From Streptomyces sp. SJL17-4 (GTDB lineage Bacteria > Actinomycetota > Actinomycetes > Streptomycetales > Streptomycetaceae), in contig NZ_CP104578.1 in the NCBI RefSeq assembly GCF_036826855.1, positions 6,483,501 through 6,547,500 of the forward strand: a DNA stretch of 64,000 nt. Reading direction: 5' to 3'. The position numbers and the translations under genes were made by a program. The stretch's first letter is position 1. Every line of letters starts with the position of its first letter. Shown here piece after piece: positions 54,613-64,000 of this stretch. A model generated the notes under the pieces. That model did not search any database and had not been told where the DNA came from. It saw only the letters and a list, made by a program, of their open reading frames with translations.

Positions 54613-57564
54613 ATGAGACGTAGAGCGAGATCGATCCTCGCCGCGGCTTCACTGCTGATCGCGGGCGTGGCGGCGGCACCCGTCGCCGGAGCGCAGCCGC
54701 ACGACCGGGACGGCGGCGACGCCCTCTCCGTATGGCGTGCCGAAGTCACCCAGGAGCAGGTCCCGCTGCTCCTCGAAGCCGGTGCCGACGCCCACGAGAT
54801 GACCGAGCAGGTGCCCGACAAGGGCTCCGCGACGGTCGAGCTCTTCCTCACCGGCCGGCAGGCCGGGCAGCTGCGCGGCCAGGGCGTCGAGCTCGCCGAG
54901 CACAGCCTGACCGCTTCCGCCGAGAAGCGGGTGGCCGCCGCGGGGGACGGCGTCTTCCGCCCGTACGGAGGCCCGAGCGGCCTCAAGCAGGAGATCCTGG
55001 ACACCGCCCGGGCCAACCCCGGGATCACCAAGGTCGTCTCCCTCGGCAAGACCCTCAAGGGCCAGGACATCCTCGCCCTCAAGGTCAGCAAGGGCGCCCC
55101 GCGGGTCAAGGACGGCTCCAAGCCCGCCACGCTGTACATGTCCAACCAGCACGCGCGCGAGTGGATCACCCCGGAGATGACCCGGCGGCTGATGCACCAC
55201 TACCTCGACGGGTACGGCAAGGACGAGCGGATCACCCGGATCGTCGACTCCACCGAGCTGTGGTTCGTGCTCTCCGCCAACCCGGACGGCTACGACTTCA
55301 CGCACGCCGACCCCGCCAACCGGCAGTGGCGCAAGAACCTCCGCGACAACAACGGCGACGGGAAGACCGCCCCGGGCGACGGCGTCGACCTCAACCGCAA
55401 CTTCGCCTACAAGTGGGGCTACGACAACGAGGGTTCGTCGCCCGACCCGGCCGACGAGACCTTCCGCGGCACGGGTCCCATGTCGGAGCCCGAGACCAAG
55501 GCCATCGACGCCTTCCAGAAGCGCATCGGCTTCGTGTACGGCATCAACTACCACTCGGCCGCCCAGCTCATCCTGTACGGCGTGGGCTGGCAGGTCGCCA
55601 CCGACACCCCCGACGACGTGGCCCTCAAGGCCCTCGCCGGCACCCCGCAGAACTCGGCCGTGCCCGGCTACCGGCCGCAGGTCTCCTCCGAGCTGTACAT
55701 CACCAACGGCGAGGCGGACGGACACGCCGCCAACGTCAACGGCACGCAGATGTTCACCCCCGAGATGTCGACCTGTGCCACCGCCTCCCGGGTCGACCCC
55801 GACGACGCCTGGAACCCGGCCGACTGTGCCTCCGTCTTCACCTTCCCGGACGACGAGAAGCTGATCCAGGCGGAGTTCGCCAAGAACATCCCCTTCGCGC
55901 TCGCCGTCGCCGAGACCGCCGCCCACCCGGACCGGCCCGTCTCCCCGGTCGGCATCGACGCCCCCGACTTCACCCCGAAGACCTTCACCACCTCCTACGC
56001 CCGCGGCGAGGAGCAGGAGGTCGCGGTCACCGCGCGCAAGTCCCTGCGCGGCAAGACCATGAAGTACCGGATCAACGGCGGCCGCACCCACAGCGAGGAG
56101 CTCGACGCCTGGAAGGGCGGCGAGACCTACGGCGGCGAGGACAACCTCTACTTCGACGAGTACCGCGCCGAGGTCGGGGACGCCCGGCCCGGCGACTCCG
56201 TCGAGGTCTGGTTCACCGCCCGCACCAGGGAGGGCCGGGCCACCGCCTCCGCCCCCTTCACCTACGAGGTGGCCGAGCGGCCCCGCGGTGACGTGCTCGT
56301 CCTGGCCGACGAGGGCGGGACCACCGCCGGCAAGCACACCGCCACGTACGTGAAGGCGCTCGCCGACAACGGCCGCAGGGCCGCCGTCTGGGACATCGCC
56401 ACCCAGGGCACCCCGGACGCGCTCGGCGTGCTCTCCCACTTCCGTACCGTCGTCTGGTACACCGGCGCGGAGCGGCCCTCAGGAGCCGCCCAGCTGGCCG
56501 TCCGCGCCTACCTCAACGAGGGCGGCAAGCTGATCAACACCGGTGAGAAGTCCGGCGGACTCACCCAGGTCGGCCGGGCCGAGTCCAACGACTTCGCCCA
56601 GTACTACCTCGGGGCCTACCACCGGGCCGGCCTCAAGAATCCGCCCGCGTTCGCCGGTGCCGGCGCGTTCACGGGCATCGGTGCCGGTCTGGGGGCCGCC
56701 GCCGACAACCCGCTGGACAACGCGGGCGCGTACACCGTCACCTCGGACACCCTGAACGCGAAGGACTTCCCGCAGTTCGCGAGCAGTGCCTCCGCCGGCT
56801 CCTACCCGGGCATCCGGATGCCCTTCGAGCCCGCCGAGGGCGCGACCTTCGCGGCCGTCAAGCACGCCGACAACACCTGGGCCCGGCTCGGCAGGACCGT
56901 CGACCTCACCGGCGTCGCCGCCGCGGCGGCACCCCGCCTGGACTTCCAGGTCAGCTACGACACCGAGCCCGGCTACGACAACCTCGTCGTCGAGGCCCAC
57001 ACCGTCGGCCAGGACGACTGGACGACCCTGCCCGACGTCAACGGGGGCACCTCCACCGAGCCCCCCGCCGACTGCGGCGAGGGCTACTACGTCCGCGGTC
57101 ACCCCTTCCTCGCCCACTACCTCACCGTCGGCGAGGACGGCTGCGCAGGCACCGGCACCACCGGCTCCTGGAACGCCTTCACCGGCCCCTCCAACGGCTG
57201 GCGGCAGGCCTCCGTCGACCTGAGCGCCTGGGCCGGGAAGAAGGTCGAGCTCTCGATCTCCTACATCTCCGACCCCGGTACGGGAGAGATGGGTGCCTTC
57301 GTCGACGACACCCGCCTCGTCACCGGGACCACCACCGAGGCGGAGGGCTTCGAGACCGCCCTCGGCGCCTGGTCCGTACCGGGCGCGCCCGCCGGCAGCC
57401 CCGGCAACGGCTCCGACTGGACGCGCTCCGCGGCGCTCTTCCAGTCCCAGGCCGCGGTCACCACGCGTGACACCGTCCTCCTCGGCTACGGCCTGGAGCA
57501 GGTGCCCGGTGCGAGTGAGCGGGCCCGTCTCGTCGGCCGCGCCCTCGGGGTGCTCCGCCGCTGA
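54613..57564 (+). CDS. Large secreted M14 zinc carboxypeptidase
   Basis: A 983-residue exported metallopeptidase. After the signal peptide (1-28) and a propeptide-like region (to about 115), the carboxypeptidase A-type domain (about 120-440) has the zinc ligands in QHAREWITPE (HxxE). It also has the substrate Arg in DLNRNF, the third ligand in GINYHSAAQ and the conserved FTPEMST. After it come a beta domain, a class I glutamine-amidotransferase-like fold (GDVLVLADEGG...) and a C-terminal MAM/immune-inhibitor-A-like segment. ATG 54613 follows AAGGGGGG. It probably degrades extracellular protein. Confidence 0.92.
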   Translation: MRRRARSILAAASLLIAGVAAAPVAGAQPHDRDGGDALSVWRAEVTQEQVPLLLEAGADAHEMTEQVPDKGSATVELFLTGRQAGQLRGQGVELAEHSLTASAEKRVAAAGDGVFRPYGGPSGLKQEILDTARANPGITKVVSLGKTLKGQDILALKVSKGAPRVKDGSKPATLYMSNQHAREWITPEMTRRLMHHYLDGYGKDERITRIVDSTELWFVLSANPDGYDFTHADPANRQWRKNLRDNNGDGKTAPGDGVDLNRNFAYKWGYDNEGSSPDPADETFRGTGPMSEPETKAIDAFQKRIGFVYGINYHSAAQLILYGVGWQVATDTPDDVALKALAGTPQNSAVPGYRPQVSSELYITNGEADGHAANVNGTQMFTPEMSTCATASRVDPDDAWNPADCASVFTFPDDEKLIQAEFAKNIPFALAVAETAAHPDRPVSPVGIDAPDFTPKTFTTSYARGEEQEVAVTARKSLRGKTMKYRINGGRTHSEELDAWKGGETYGGEDNLYFDEYRAEVGDARPGDSVEVWFTARTREGRATASAPFTYEVAERPRGDVLVLADEGGTTAGKHTATYVKALADNGRRAAVWDIATQGTPDALGVLSHFRTVVWYTGAERPSGAAQLAVRAYLNEGGKLINTGEKSGGLTQVGRAESNDFAQYYLGAYHRAGLKNPPAFAGAGAFTGIGAGLGAAADNPLDNAGAYTVTSDTLNAKDFPQFASSASAGSYPGIRMPFEPAEGATFAAVKHADNTWARLGRTVDLTGVAAAAAPRLDFQVSYDTEPGYDNLVVEAHTVGQDDWTTLPDVNGGTSTEPPADCGEGYYVRGHPFLAHYLTVGEDGCAGTGTTGSWNAFTGPSNGWRQASVDLSAWAGKKVELSISYISDPGTGEMGAFVDDTRLVTGTTTEAEGFETALGAWSVPGAPAGSPGNGSDWTRSAALFQSQAAVTTRDTVLLGYGLEQVPGASERARLVGRALGVLRR

Positions 57565-57592
57565 CGGAGAGTAGTGGGGACAAAGGTCCCAC

Positions 57593-57626
57593 GACGGCCC
57601 GTACCCGTTGGTAGGTACGGGCCGTC
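57593..57626 (+). terminator. 13-bp terminator after the carboxypeptidase
   Basis: GACGGCCCGTACC (57593-57605) pairs perfectly with GGTACGGGCCGTC (57614-57626). GGCCGTTTT follows. Confidence 0.88.
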
Positions 57627-57694
57627 GGCCGTTTTCCCTCACTTTCCGGGCTCGTACGGATGCGGTCGATGTCACTCCGGGGGTCCTGTGGGGG

Positions 57695-58793
<1,099 letters not shown>

Positions 58794-58826
58794 GCTCTAG
58801 GGTTCAGGGCAGGCTTTCGATGTGAG

Positions 58827-58870
58827 CAGGGCTCGGGCAGCGCAACGCCGCGCTGTGCGAGCCCTGTTTG
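58827..58870 (+). terminator. Long hairpin between gap and pgk
   Basis: CAGGGCTCG (58827-58835) pairs with CGAGCCCTG (58858-58866), with an inner GCAGCGC/GCGCTG stem and TTTG after it. As pgk has no clear separate promoter, it may be a partial terminator or an mRNA-end stabiliser. Confidence 0.65.
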
Positions 58871-58904
58871 TGTGCTCCACCGCGTACCAAGGAGTCTGTG
58901 ACAG

Positions 58905-60116
58905 ATGAAGACGATCGACGAGCTTCTCGCCGAAGGCGTCTCCGGCAAGCGGGTGTTCGTCCGCGCCGATCTCAACGTGCCGCTCGACGGCACCACCATC
59001 ACCGACGACGGCCGCATCCGCGCCGTCGTGCCCACGGTCAAGGCGCTCGCCGACGCGGGTGCCCGCGTCGTGGTCGCCTCGCACCTGGGCCGCCCGAAGG
59101 GCGCCCCGGACCCGGCGTTCTCGCTCGCGCCGGCCGCCGCGCGGCTCGGCGAGCTCCTCGGCGCCGAGGTGGCCTTCGCGACGGACACGGTCGGCGAGTC
59201 CGCCACCGCCACCGTCGCGGGCCTCGCCGACGGCCAGGTCGCCGTGATCGAGAACCTGCGGTTCAACGCCGGGGAGACCTCGAAGGACGACGCCGAGCGC
59301 GGCGCGTTCGCGGACCAGCTGGCCGCCCTCGCCGACGTCTACGTCGGCGACGGCTTCGGCGCCGTGCACCGCAAGCACGCCTCGGTCTTCGACCTCCCGG
59401 CGCGCCTGCCGCACGCCGCGGGCTACCTCATCGCCACCGAGGTCGGCGTCCTGAGGAAGCTCACGGACGACGTCCAGCGGCCGTACGTGGTCGCGCTCGG
59501 CGGCGCCAAGGTCTCCGACAAGCTCGGTGTGATCGACCACCTCCTGGAGAAGGCCGACCGCATCCTCATCGGCGGCGGCATGGCGTACACCTTCCTCAAG
59601 GCCCAGGGCCACGAGGTCGGCATCTCGCTGCTCCAGGAGGACCAGATCCCGGCGGTCCTGGACTACCTGAAGCGCGCCAAGGAGCGCGGGGTGGAGTTCG
59701 TCCTCCCCGTCGACGTCCTGGTCTCGGCCGAGTTCCCGGACCTGAAGACCAAGGCTCCGGCCAACCCGACCACGGTCGCCGCGGACGCCATTCCGGCGGA
59801 CGAGGAGGGCCTGGACATCGGTCCGGAGACCCGTAAGCTCTACGCCTCGAAGCTCGCCGACGCCGGCACCGTTTTCTGGAACGGTCCGATGGGCGTCTTC
59901 GAGCACCCCGACTACGCCGAGGGCACCAGGGCCGTCGCCCAGGCGCTCGTCGACTCCCCGGCCTTCACGGTGGTCGGTGGTGGCGACTCCGCCGCCGCCG
60001 TCCGCAACCTGGGCTTCGACGAGAAGGCATTCGGCCACATTTCGACCGGCGGCGGCGCCTCCCTCGAATACCTCGAGGGCAAGACGCTTCCCGGCCTCGC
60101 CGCACTGGAGGACTGA
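58905..60116 (+). CDS. pgk: Phosphoglycerate kinase
   Basis: A 403-residue enzyme that transfers phosphate from 1,3-bisphosphoglycerate to ADP. The N-terminal [14 protein letters not shown] is the signature. ASHLGRPKG, the [10 protein letters not shown] segment, [16 protein letters not shown] and the C-terminal nucleotide loop [13 protein letters not shown] are all present. The length is normal. ATG 58905 follows AAGGAG. The stop is seven bases before tpiA. Confidence 0.97.
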   Translation: MKTIDELLAEGVSGKRVFVRADLNVPLDGTTITDDGRIRAVVPTVKALADAGARVVVASHLGRPKGAPDPAFSLAPAAARLGELLGAEVAFATDTVGESATATVAGLADGQVAVIENLRFNAGETSKDDAERGAFADQLAALADVYVGDGFGAVHRKHASVFDLPARLPHAAGYLIATEVGVLRKLTDDVQRPYVVALGGAKVSDKLGVIDHLLEKADRILIGGGMAYTFLKAQGHEVGISLLQEDQIPAVLDYLKRAKERGVEFVLPVDVLVSAEFPDLKTKAPANPTTVAADAIPADEEGLDIGPETRKLYASKLADAGTVFWNGPMGVFEHPDYAEGTRAVAQALVDSPAFTVVGGGDSAAAVRNLGFDEKAFGHISTGGGASLEYLEGKTLPGLAALED

Positions 60117-60123
60117 CCCTTTC

Positions 60124-60903
60124 ATGAGCAGCACCCGCACCCCGCTGATGGCGGGCAACTGGAAGATGAACCTCAACCACCTCGAGGCCATCGCCCACGT
60201 CCAGAAGCTCGCCTTCGCCCTGACCGACAAGGACTACGACGCCTGTGAGGTCGCGGTCCTGGTTCCCTTCACCGACCTGCGGTCCGTACAGACCCTGATC
60301 GACGGCGACAAGCTCAAGATCAAGTACGGCGCCCAGGACATCTCGGCCCACGACTCCGGTGCCTACACCGGCGAGATCTCGGGCCTGATGCTGTCCAAGC
60401 TGAAGTGCGCCTACGTGGCCGTCGGCCACTCCGAGCGCCGGCAGTACCACGCCGAGAACGACGAGGTCTGCAACGCCAAGGTGAAGGCCGCCTTCAAGCA
60501 CGGCGTGACCCCGATCCTCTGCGTCGGTGAGGGCCTGGACATCCGCAAGGCCGGCAACCAGGTCGAGTACACCCTCGCCCAGCTCGACGGCGGTCTGAAG
60601 GACGTCCCGGCCGAGCAGGCCGAGACCATCGTGATCGCGTACGAGCCGGTGTGGGCCATCGGCACCGGCGAGGTCGCCACCCCCGACGACGCCCAGGAGG
60701 TCTGCGGGGCGATCCGCGGCCGCCTCGCGGAGCTGTACTCGCAGGAGCTGGCCGACAAGGTCCGCATCCAGTACGGCGGCTCGGTGAAGTCCGGCAACGT
60801 CGGCGCGATCATGGCGCAGCCGGACGTCGACGGCGCCCTGGTGGGCGGCGCGGCCCTGGACGCCGACGAGTTCGTCAAGATCGTCCGCTTCCGCGACCAG
60901 TGA
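60124..60903 (+). CDS. tpiA: Triosephosphate isomerase
   Basis: A 259-residue TIM-barrel enzyme that interconverts dihydroxyacetone phosphate and glyceraldehyde 3-phosphate. Catalytic residues are Lys14 in AGNWKM, His102 in VGHSERR and Glu174 in [11 protein letters not shown]. The phosphate loop YGGSVKSGN is intact. It is seven bases downstream of pgk and surely co-transcribed. Confidence 0.97.
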   Translation: MSSTRTPLMAGNWKMNLNHLEAIAHVQKLAFALTDKDYDACEVAVLVPFTDLRSVQTLIDGDKLKIKYGAQDISAHDSGAYTGEISGLMLSKLKCAYVAVGHSERRQYHAENDEVCNAKVKAAFKHGVTPILCVGEGLDIRKAGNQVEYTLAQLDGGLKDVPAEQAETIVIAYEPVWAIGTGEVATPDDAQEVCGAIRGRLAELYSQELADKVRIQYGGSVKSGNVGAIMAQPDVDGALVGGAALDADEFVKIVRFRDQ

Positions 60904-61127
60904 GTATGCGGTAGCGGAGTCGGCGAGCGATCCGAAGGGGCGCGCCGAGGGAACAGGATCGAGCGCGTGCAGCCTCCGAGGAACGAGGAGGCGAGCACGT
61001 ACGATCCTGTGAGCTCGGCACAAAGCGCCCCGGAGGGGAGCCGAGCCATAAGATACGTCGTACCCTTGCGGGGGTCGGGCAGGTGCCCGGCCCCCGTCCG
61101 TATAAGTCCGAGGAAGTTGGTCCAGCC
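60904..61127 (+). ncRNA. Triple stem-loop region between tpiA and secG (candidate structured RNA)
   Basis: Three consecutive stable folds. First, a nested stem: ACAGGATCG/CGATCCTGT (60953-60961 with 61002-61010), GCGTGC/GCACGT and GCCTCC/GGAGGC (60972-60977 with 60987-60992). Second, GCTCGGC/GCCGAGC (61013-61019 with 61040-61046). Third, a 13-bp stem with an AGGT cap (61069-61096). A TATAAG (61101-61106) follows the third and TAAGAT (61049-61054) precedes it, either of which could be a -10. I match it to no known RNA class. It could be a processed 3' RNA of tpiA, a secG leader, or a small RNA. Confidence 0.6.
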
Positions 61128-61364
61128 GTGGTTATGGGGTTCTCGATCGCCCTCATCGTCTTCAGCGGGCTGCTGATGCTGCTCGTGCTGATGCACAAGG
61201 GCAAGGGTGGCGGCCTCTCCGACATGTTCGGAGGCGGAATGCAGTCCTCCGTCGGTGGCTCCTCGGTCGCCGAGCGCAACCTGGACCGCATCACCGTCGT
61301 GGTCGGTCTGCTCTGGTTCGCCTGCATTGTGGTGCTTGGTCTGCTGATGAAGTTGGACGGGTAA
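61128..61364 (+). CDS. secG: Preprotein translocase subunit SecG
   Basis: A 78-residue subunit of the SecYEG channel. Two membrane spans (about 3-23 and 51-73) flank the conserved cytoplasmic loop MHKGKGGGLSDMFGGG. GTG 61128 gives V-V-M-G-F; ATG 61134 is also possible. The gene lies downstream of tpiA, an order common to actinobacteria, but behind the structured region above. Confidence 0.95.
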   Translation: MVMGFSIALIVFSGLLMLLVLMHKGKGGGLSDMFGGGMQSSVGGSSVAERNLDRITVVVGLLWFACIVVLGLLMKLDG

Positions 61365-61402
61365 CTCCGAACACTGGACGCGCGTTGGGCCTTACGTAGA
61401 CT
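61361..61402 (+). promoter_or_regulatory. Promoter region of the RbpA-like gene
   Basis: CTGGAC (61374-61379), 17 bases, TAGACT (61397-61402... six-base element) is a good housekeeping promoter. GTAAC (61361-61365), 18 bases, GTT (61384-61386) resembles the GGAAT-N18-GTT pattern of SigR promoters, but with two mismatches. Confidence 0.5.
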
Positions 61403-61441
61403 GGGGCATCTTCGAGCACCATCACGCAGGGAGTTACGACC

Positions 61442-61777
61442 GTGGCAAGTGGCAACGCGATCCGGGGAAGCCGGGTCGGGGCGGGGCCGATGGGCGAGGC
61501 CGAGCGGGGCGAATCGGCGCCGCGCGCCCGCATCTCCTTCTGGTGCTCGAACGGGCACGAGACGCAGCCGAGCTTCGCCAGCGACGCGGCGATCCCCGAG
61601 ACCTGGGACTGCCCCCGGTGCGGCTTCCCGGCCGGTCAGGACCGGGACAACCCGCCGGACCCGCCGCGCACGGAGCCGTACAAGACCCACCTCGCCTATG
61701 TGCGTGAGCGGCGCAGCGACGCGGACGGCGAGGCGATCCTCGCCGAGGCGCTGGCCAAGCTGCGCGGCGAGATCTGA
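61442..61777 (+). CDS. RbpA-family RNA polymerase-binding protein (divergent paralogue)
   Basis: A 111-residue protein of the RbpA family, which binds RNA polymerase and group I/II sigma factors. The N-terminal basic segment AIRGSRVG, a zinc-binding core (Cys/His in FWCSNGHE and WDCPRCG) and the C-terminal sigma-interaction helix (YKTHLAYVRERRSDAD) are visible. Canonical RbpA, as I remember it, reads RTHWDMLxERR there. Here the Met positions are replaced, so this is likely a second, paralogous form often also annotated RbpA. GTG 61442 follows GGGAG. Confidence 0.85.
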   Translation: MASGNAIRGSRVGAGPMGEAERGESAPRARISFWCSNGHETQPSFASDAAIPETWDCPRCGFPAGQDRDNPPDPPRTEPYKTHLAYVRERRSDADGEAILAEALAKLRGEI

Positions 61778-61798
61778 GCACGGTGTGACGATGTGACG

Positions 61799-61841
61799 AA
61801 CGGGCCTTGCCCGCGAACTCGGTTCGCGGGCAAGGCCCGTT
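61799..61841. terminator. 20-bp perfect terminator stem
   Basis: AACGGGCCTTGCCCGCGAAC (61799-61818) pairs without mismatch to 61822-61841 across a TCG loop. It isolates the RbpA-like gene from the downstream exporter. Confidence 0.9.
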
Positions 61842-61910
61842 GTCAGTGGTGCCCTCCAACGTCGGTCGTGAAGGGACTTCGGATCCGGCGGACGAACGGG
61901 GGCGCACACC

Positions 61911-63125
61911 ATGACGATGACGGCGACAGCGGGCGGCGCGACCGTGCCCGCCTGGCGCGGCGGCTTCGGAAGGCTGTGGACGGCCGCGGTCGTCTCCCGC
62001 TTCGGCGACTCCCTGCGGACCGCCGCGATGCCGCTGCTCGCCGCCTCGCTCACCGACGACCCCCTCCTCATCGCCTCCGTCACCGCCTGCGGCCATCTGC
62101 CCTGGCTGCTCTTCGGACTGCTCGGCGGAGCCGTCGCCGACCGTGTCGACCAGCGGCGGGCCATGTGGGCCGTCGACCTCGTACGCGGCGCGCTCATGGC
62201 CGGGTTCGCCCTCGCCGTCGCACTCGGACACGCCGGCATCGCCCTGCTGCTCGTCCTCGCCTTCGCACTCACCACCCTGCAGACCCTCTTCGACAACGCC
62301 GCCACCGCGCTGCTCCCCGCCCTCGTACCCGCCGAGACCCTGGCCGGGGCCAACGCCCGCCTGATGACCGGTCAGCAGCTCGCGGGCGGGCTCCTCGCCG
62401 CGCCCCTGGTCCCCGCCCTGCTCCTCGTTGGGCCCGCCGTGCCGTACGCCGCGGACGCCGCCACCTACGTCCTGGCCGCGCTGCTCATCGCCTCCCTGCG
62501 GGCCGGGGCGCCCGAGCGGCCGCCCCGGCCCGCCGGATCCACCCTCCGCGCCGAGATGGCCGAGGGACTCGCCGTGCTGCGCCGCGACCGGACCCTGCGA
62601 TGGCTCTGCACCGCCACCACCCTCTGCAACATCGGCATGGGCGCCCTCATCGCCACCCTCGTCGTCCTGGTCACCGACGGCCTCCACACCGGGAACGCGG
62701 GATACGCGGCCACGGTCACCGCCTTCGCCGTGGGCGGTGTCGCCGGCGGCCTCCTCGCCCGCCGGATCGCCGAACGGACCGGACGCATACGGGCGGTGTT
62801 CCTCGCCGGGGCCGTCCAGACCGGCTGCCTGGTCCTGTTGGGGACGGTGCCCGTCCTCGCGGTATCGATCGGGGCCATGGCGGTGTTCGGCTTCATGGGG
62901 ACGGTGTGGAACGTCCAGCAGACGACCCTCATGCAGGAGCGTGCCCCCGAGGGCATGCTCGGCCGGATCGCCGCGGCCTTCCGCACCCTCGCCGTCGCGG
63001 GAGCCCCGCTCGGGGCCGTTCTGGGCGGCGCGGCGGCCGCCGGCTGGGGACCGCTCACCCCGGCCCTGCTCGCGGCGGCCCTGTTCGCGCTCGCCGTCGC
63101 GTCACTGGCCCCTCTGATCAATTAG
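61911..63125 (+). CDS. MFS transporter (DHA3-type exporter)
   Basis: A 404-residue 12-helix transporter. [17 protein letters not shown] in helix 1 and [22 protein letters not shown] in loop 2-3 are typical of the enterobactin-exporter-like DHA3 group. It probably exports a drug or siderophore; the substrate is unknown. It begins MTMTATAGG at ATG 61911. Only 47 bases separate it from pgi. Confidence 0.83.
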   Translation: MTMTATAGGATVPAWRGGFGRLWTAAVVSRFGDSLRTAAMPLLAASLTDDPLLIASVTACGHLPWLLFGLLGGAVADRVDQRRAMWAVDLVRGALMAGFALAVALGHAGIALLLVLAFALTTLQTLFDNAATALLPALVPAETLAGANARLMTGQQLAGGLLAAPLVPALLLVGPAVPYAADAATYVLAALLIASLRAGAPERPPRPAGSTLRAEMAEGLAVLRRDRTLRWLCTATTLCNIGMGALIATLVVLVTDGLHTGNAGYAATVTAFAVGGVAGGLLARRIAERTGRIRAVFLAGAVQTGCLVLLGTVPVLAVSIGAMAVFGFMGTVWNVQQTTLMQERAPEGMLGRIAAAFRTLAVAGAPLGAVLGGAAAAGWGPLTPALLAAALFALAVASLAPLIN

Positions 63126-63172
63126 GTTGGAGACGCAGCGGGGCAGACAAGCAGTACGAGAAGAAATGGGCG

Positions 63173-64000
63173 ATGTCCGAGATGAACAACCAAGGCCGCA
63201 CCAGGCTCAACCGGCTGCCCGAGTGGGCGGCCCTCGGCAAGCACCGTGAGCAGCTGGGCGACACCCATCTGCGCGACCTGTTCGCCGCCGACGCCGAGCG
63301 TGGCACCGGCTACGCCCTGCGCGTCGGCGACCTCTACCTGGACTACTCCAAGCACCTCGTCACCGACGAGACGCTGACCCTGCTGAGCGAACTGGCCGCC
63401 GTCACCGGCGTCGCCGAGCTCCGCGACGCCATGTTCCGCGGCGAGAAGATCAACACCACCGAGGACCGCGCCGTCCTCCACACCGCGCTCCGCGCCCCCC
63501 GCGGGGCCGTGATCGAGGTCGACGGGGAGAACGTCGTCCCCGCCGTCCACGCCGTCCTCGACAAGATGAGCGCCTTCTCCGACAGGGTCCGCGCGGGCGA
63601 GTGGACCGGTCACACCGGCAAGCCGATCAAGAACATCGTCAACATCGGCATCGGCGGCTCCGACCTCGGCCCCGCCATGGCCTACGAGGTGCTGCGCTCC
63701 TACACCCAGCGGGACCTGACGTTCCGTTTCGTCTCCAACGTCGACGGCGCCGACCTCCACGAGGCGGTCCGCGACCTCGACCCGGCCGAGACGCTGTTCA
63801 TCGTCGCCTCGAAGACCTTCACCACCATCGAGACGATCACCAACGCCACCTCGGCCCGCGACTGGCTCCTCACCGGGCTGCGGGCCGACCAGGACGCCGT
63901 CGCCAAGCACTTCGTGGCCCTCTCCACCAACGCCGAGAAGGTCGAGGAGTTCGGCATCGACACGGCGAACATGTTCGAGTTCTGGGACTGGGTCGGCGGC
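63173..64000 (+). CDS. pgi: Glucose-6-phosphate isomerase (5' part, cut by window end)
   Basis: The first 276 codons of a PGI, which interconverts glucose 6-phosphate and fructose 6-phosphate. [52 protein letters not shown] and [14 protein letters not shown] are conserved, and the window ends in FWDWVGG of the DWVGGR signature. The reading frame is open to the last base. ATG 63173 is chosen; ATG 63182 is an alternative. AGAAGAA lies upstream. Confidence 0.95.
   Translation, partial: MSEMNNQGRTRLNRLPEWAALGKHREQLGDTHLRDLFAADAERGTGYALRVGDLYLDYSKHLVTDETLTLLSELAAVTGVAELRDAMFRGEKINTTEDRAVLHTALRAPRGAVIEVDGENVVPAVHAVLDKMSAFSDRVRAGEWTGHTGKPIKNIVNIGIGGSDLGPAMAYEVLRSYTQRDLTFRFVSNVDGADLHEAVRDLDPAETLFIVASKTFTTIETITNATSARDWLLTGLRADQDAVAKHFVALSTNAEKVEEFGIDTANMFEFWDWVGG

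Overview
The window is chromosomal DNA from an actinomycete, almost certainly a Streptomyces. It has very high G+C and G/C-dominated third codon positions. There are many GTG starts and many 1-4 base stop/start overlaps. Lineage markers include a long chaplin with a sortase signal, WhiA, an RbpA-family protein, a mycothiol-dependent maleylpyruvate isomerase-type protein and small Streptomyces-type families. From memory, the order rpsA / PAC2 / coaE ... uvrB / uvrA / uvrC-rapZ-yvcK-whiA / gap-pgk-tpiA-secG / pgi matches the conserved core of Streptomyces chromosomes. I see no tRNA, rRNA, CRISPR array, prophage, transposase or secondary-metabolite cluster.

Layout. 0.2-6 kb: secreted lytic transglycosylase with two Ig-like repeats, a tiny membrane peptide, a DUF3068 protein, then HrpB helicase on the minus strand. 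6.1-11 kb: methyltransferase, rpsA with a structured leader, PAC2 protein, coaE and a TPR protein. 11-16 kb: two small minus-strand membrane or lipoproteins and a SNF2 helicase coupled to a SWIM protein. 16.2-25 kb: chaplin, DUF2293 protein, AlaA-like aminotransferase divergent from an HxlR regulator, SDR/MerR pair, kinase-like protein, and a coupled pseudouridine catabolism pair (psuG plus PfkB kinase). 25.6-31.4 kb: discoidin/metallophosphoesterase, MFS transporter and beta-propeller operon, a second MFS transporter, and ogt. 31.5-41.8 kb: MHYT protein, uvrB, two TerD-family proteins, TerC behind a manganese (yybP-ykoY) riboswitch, an MHS-type transporter, an MBL hydrolase and a mycothiol-type enzyme. 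42-48.2 kb: uvrA, Tat-exported Rieske lipoprotein, HTH protein divergent from a papain-like protease operon. 48.2-54.4 kb: a 0.4-kb inverted-repeat element, an SDR, then the overlapping set uvrC-rapZ-yvcK-whiA. 54.6-64 kb: large M14 carboxypeptidase, gap-pgk-tpiA, a structured RNA region, secG, an RbpA-like protein, an MFS exporter and a truncated pgi.

How the genes work together. Nucleotide excision repair (uvrA, uvrB, uvrC) and direct alkyl repair (ogt) lie within about 20 kb. RapZ and YvcK (envelope and carbon-flux regulators) are translationally coupled to the sporulation regulator WhiA. Lower glycolysis (gap, pgk, tpiA, pgi) surrounds secG and an RNA-polymerase-binding protein. Several divergent gene pairs carry palindromic operator candidates.

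The most interesting unexplained signals are a triple stem-loop region between tpiA and secG, a 35-bp perfect inverted repeat enclosing family repeats at 48.2-48.6 kb, tandem palindromes between the aminotransferase and the HxlR regulator, GTTCAC repeats in front of the papain-like protease operon, an A/T-rich GACAC-bearing patch inside yvcK upstream of whiA, and GAGAAC minisatellites.
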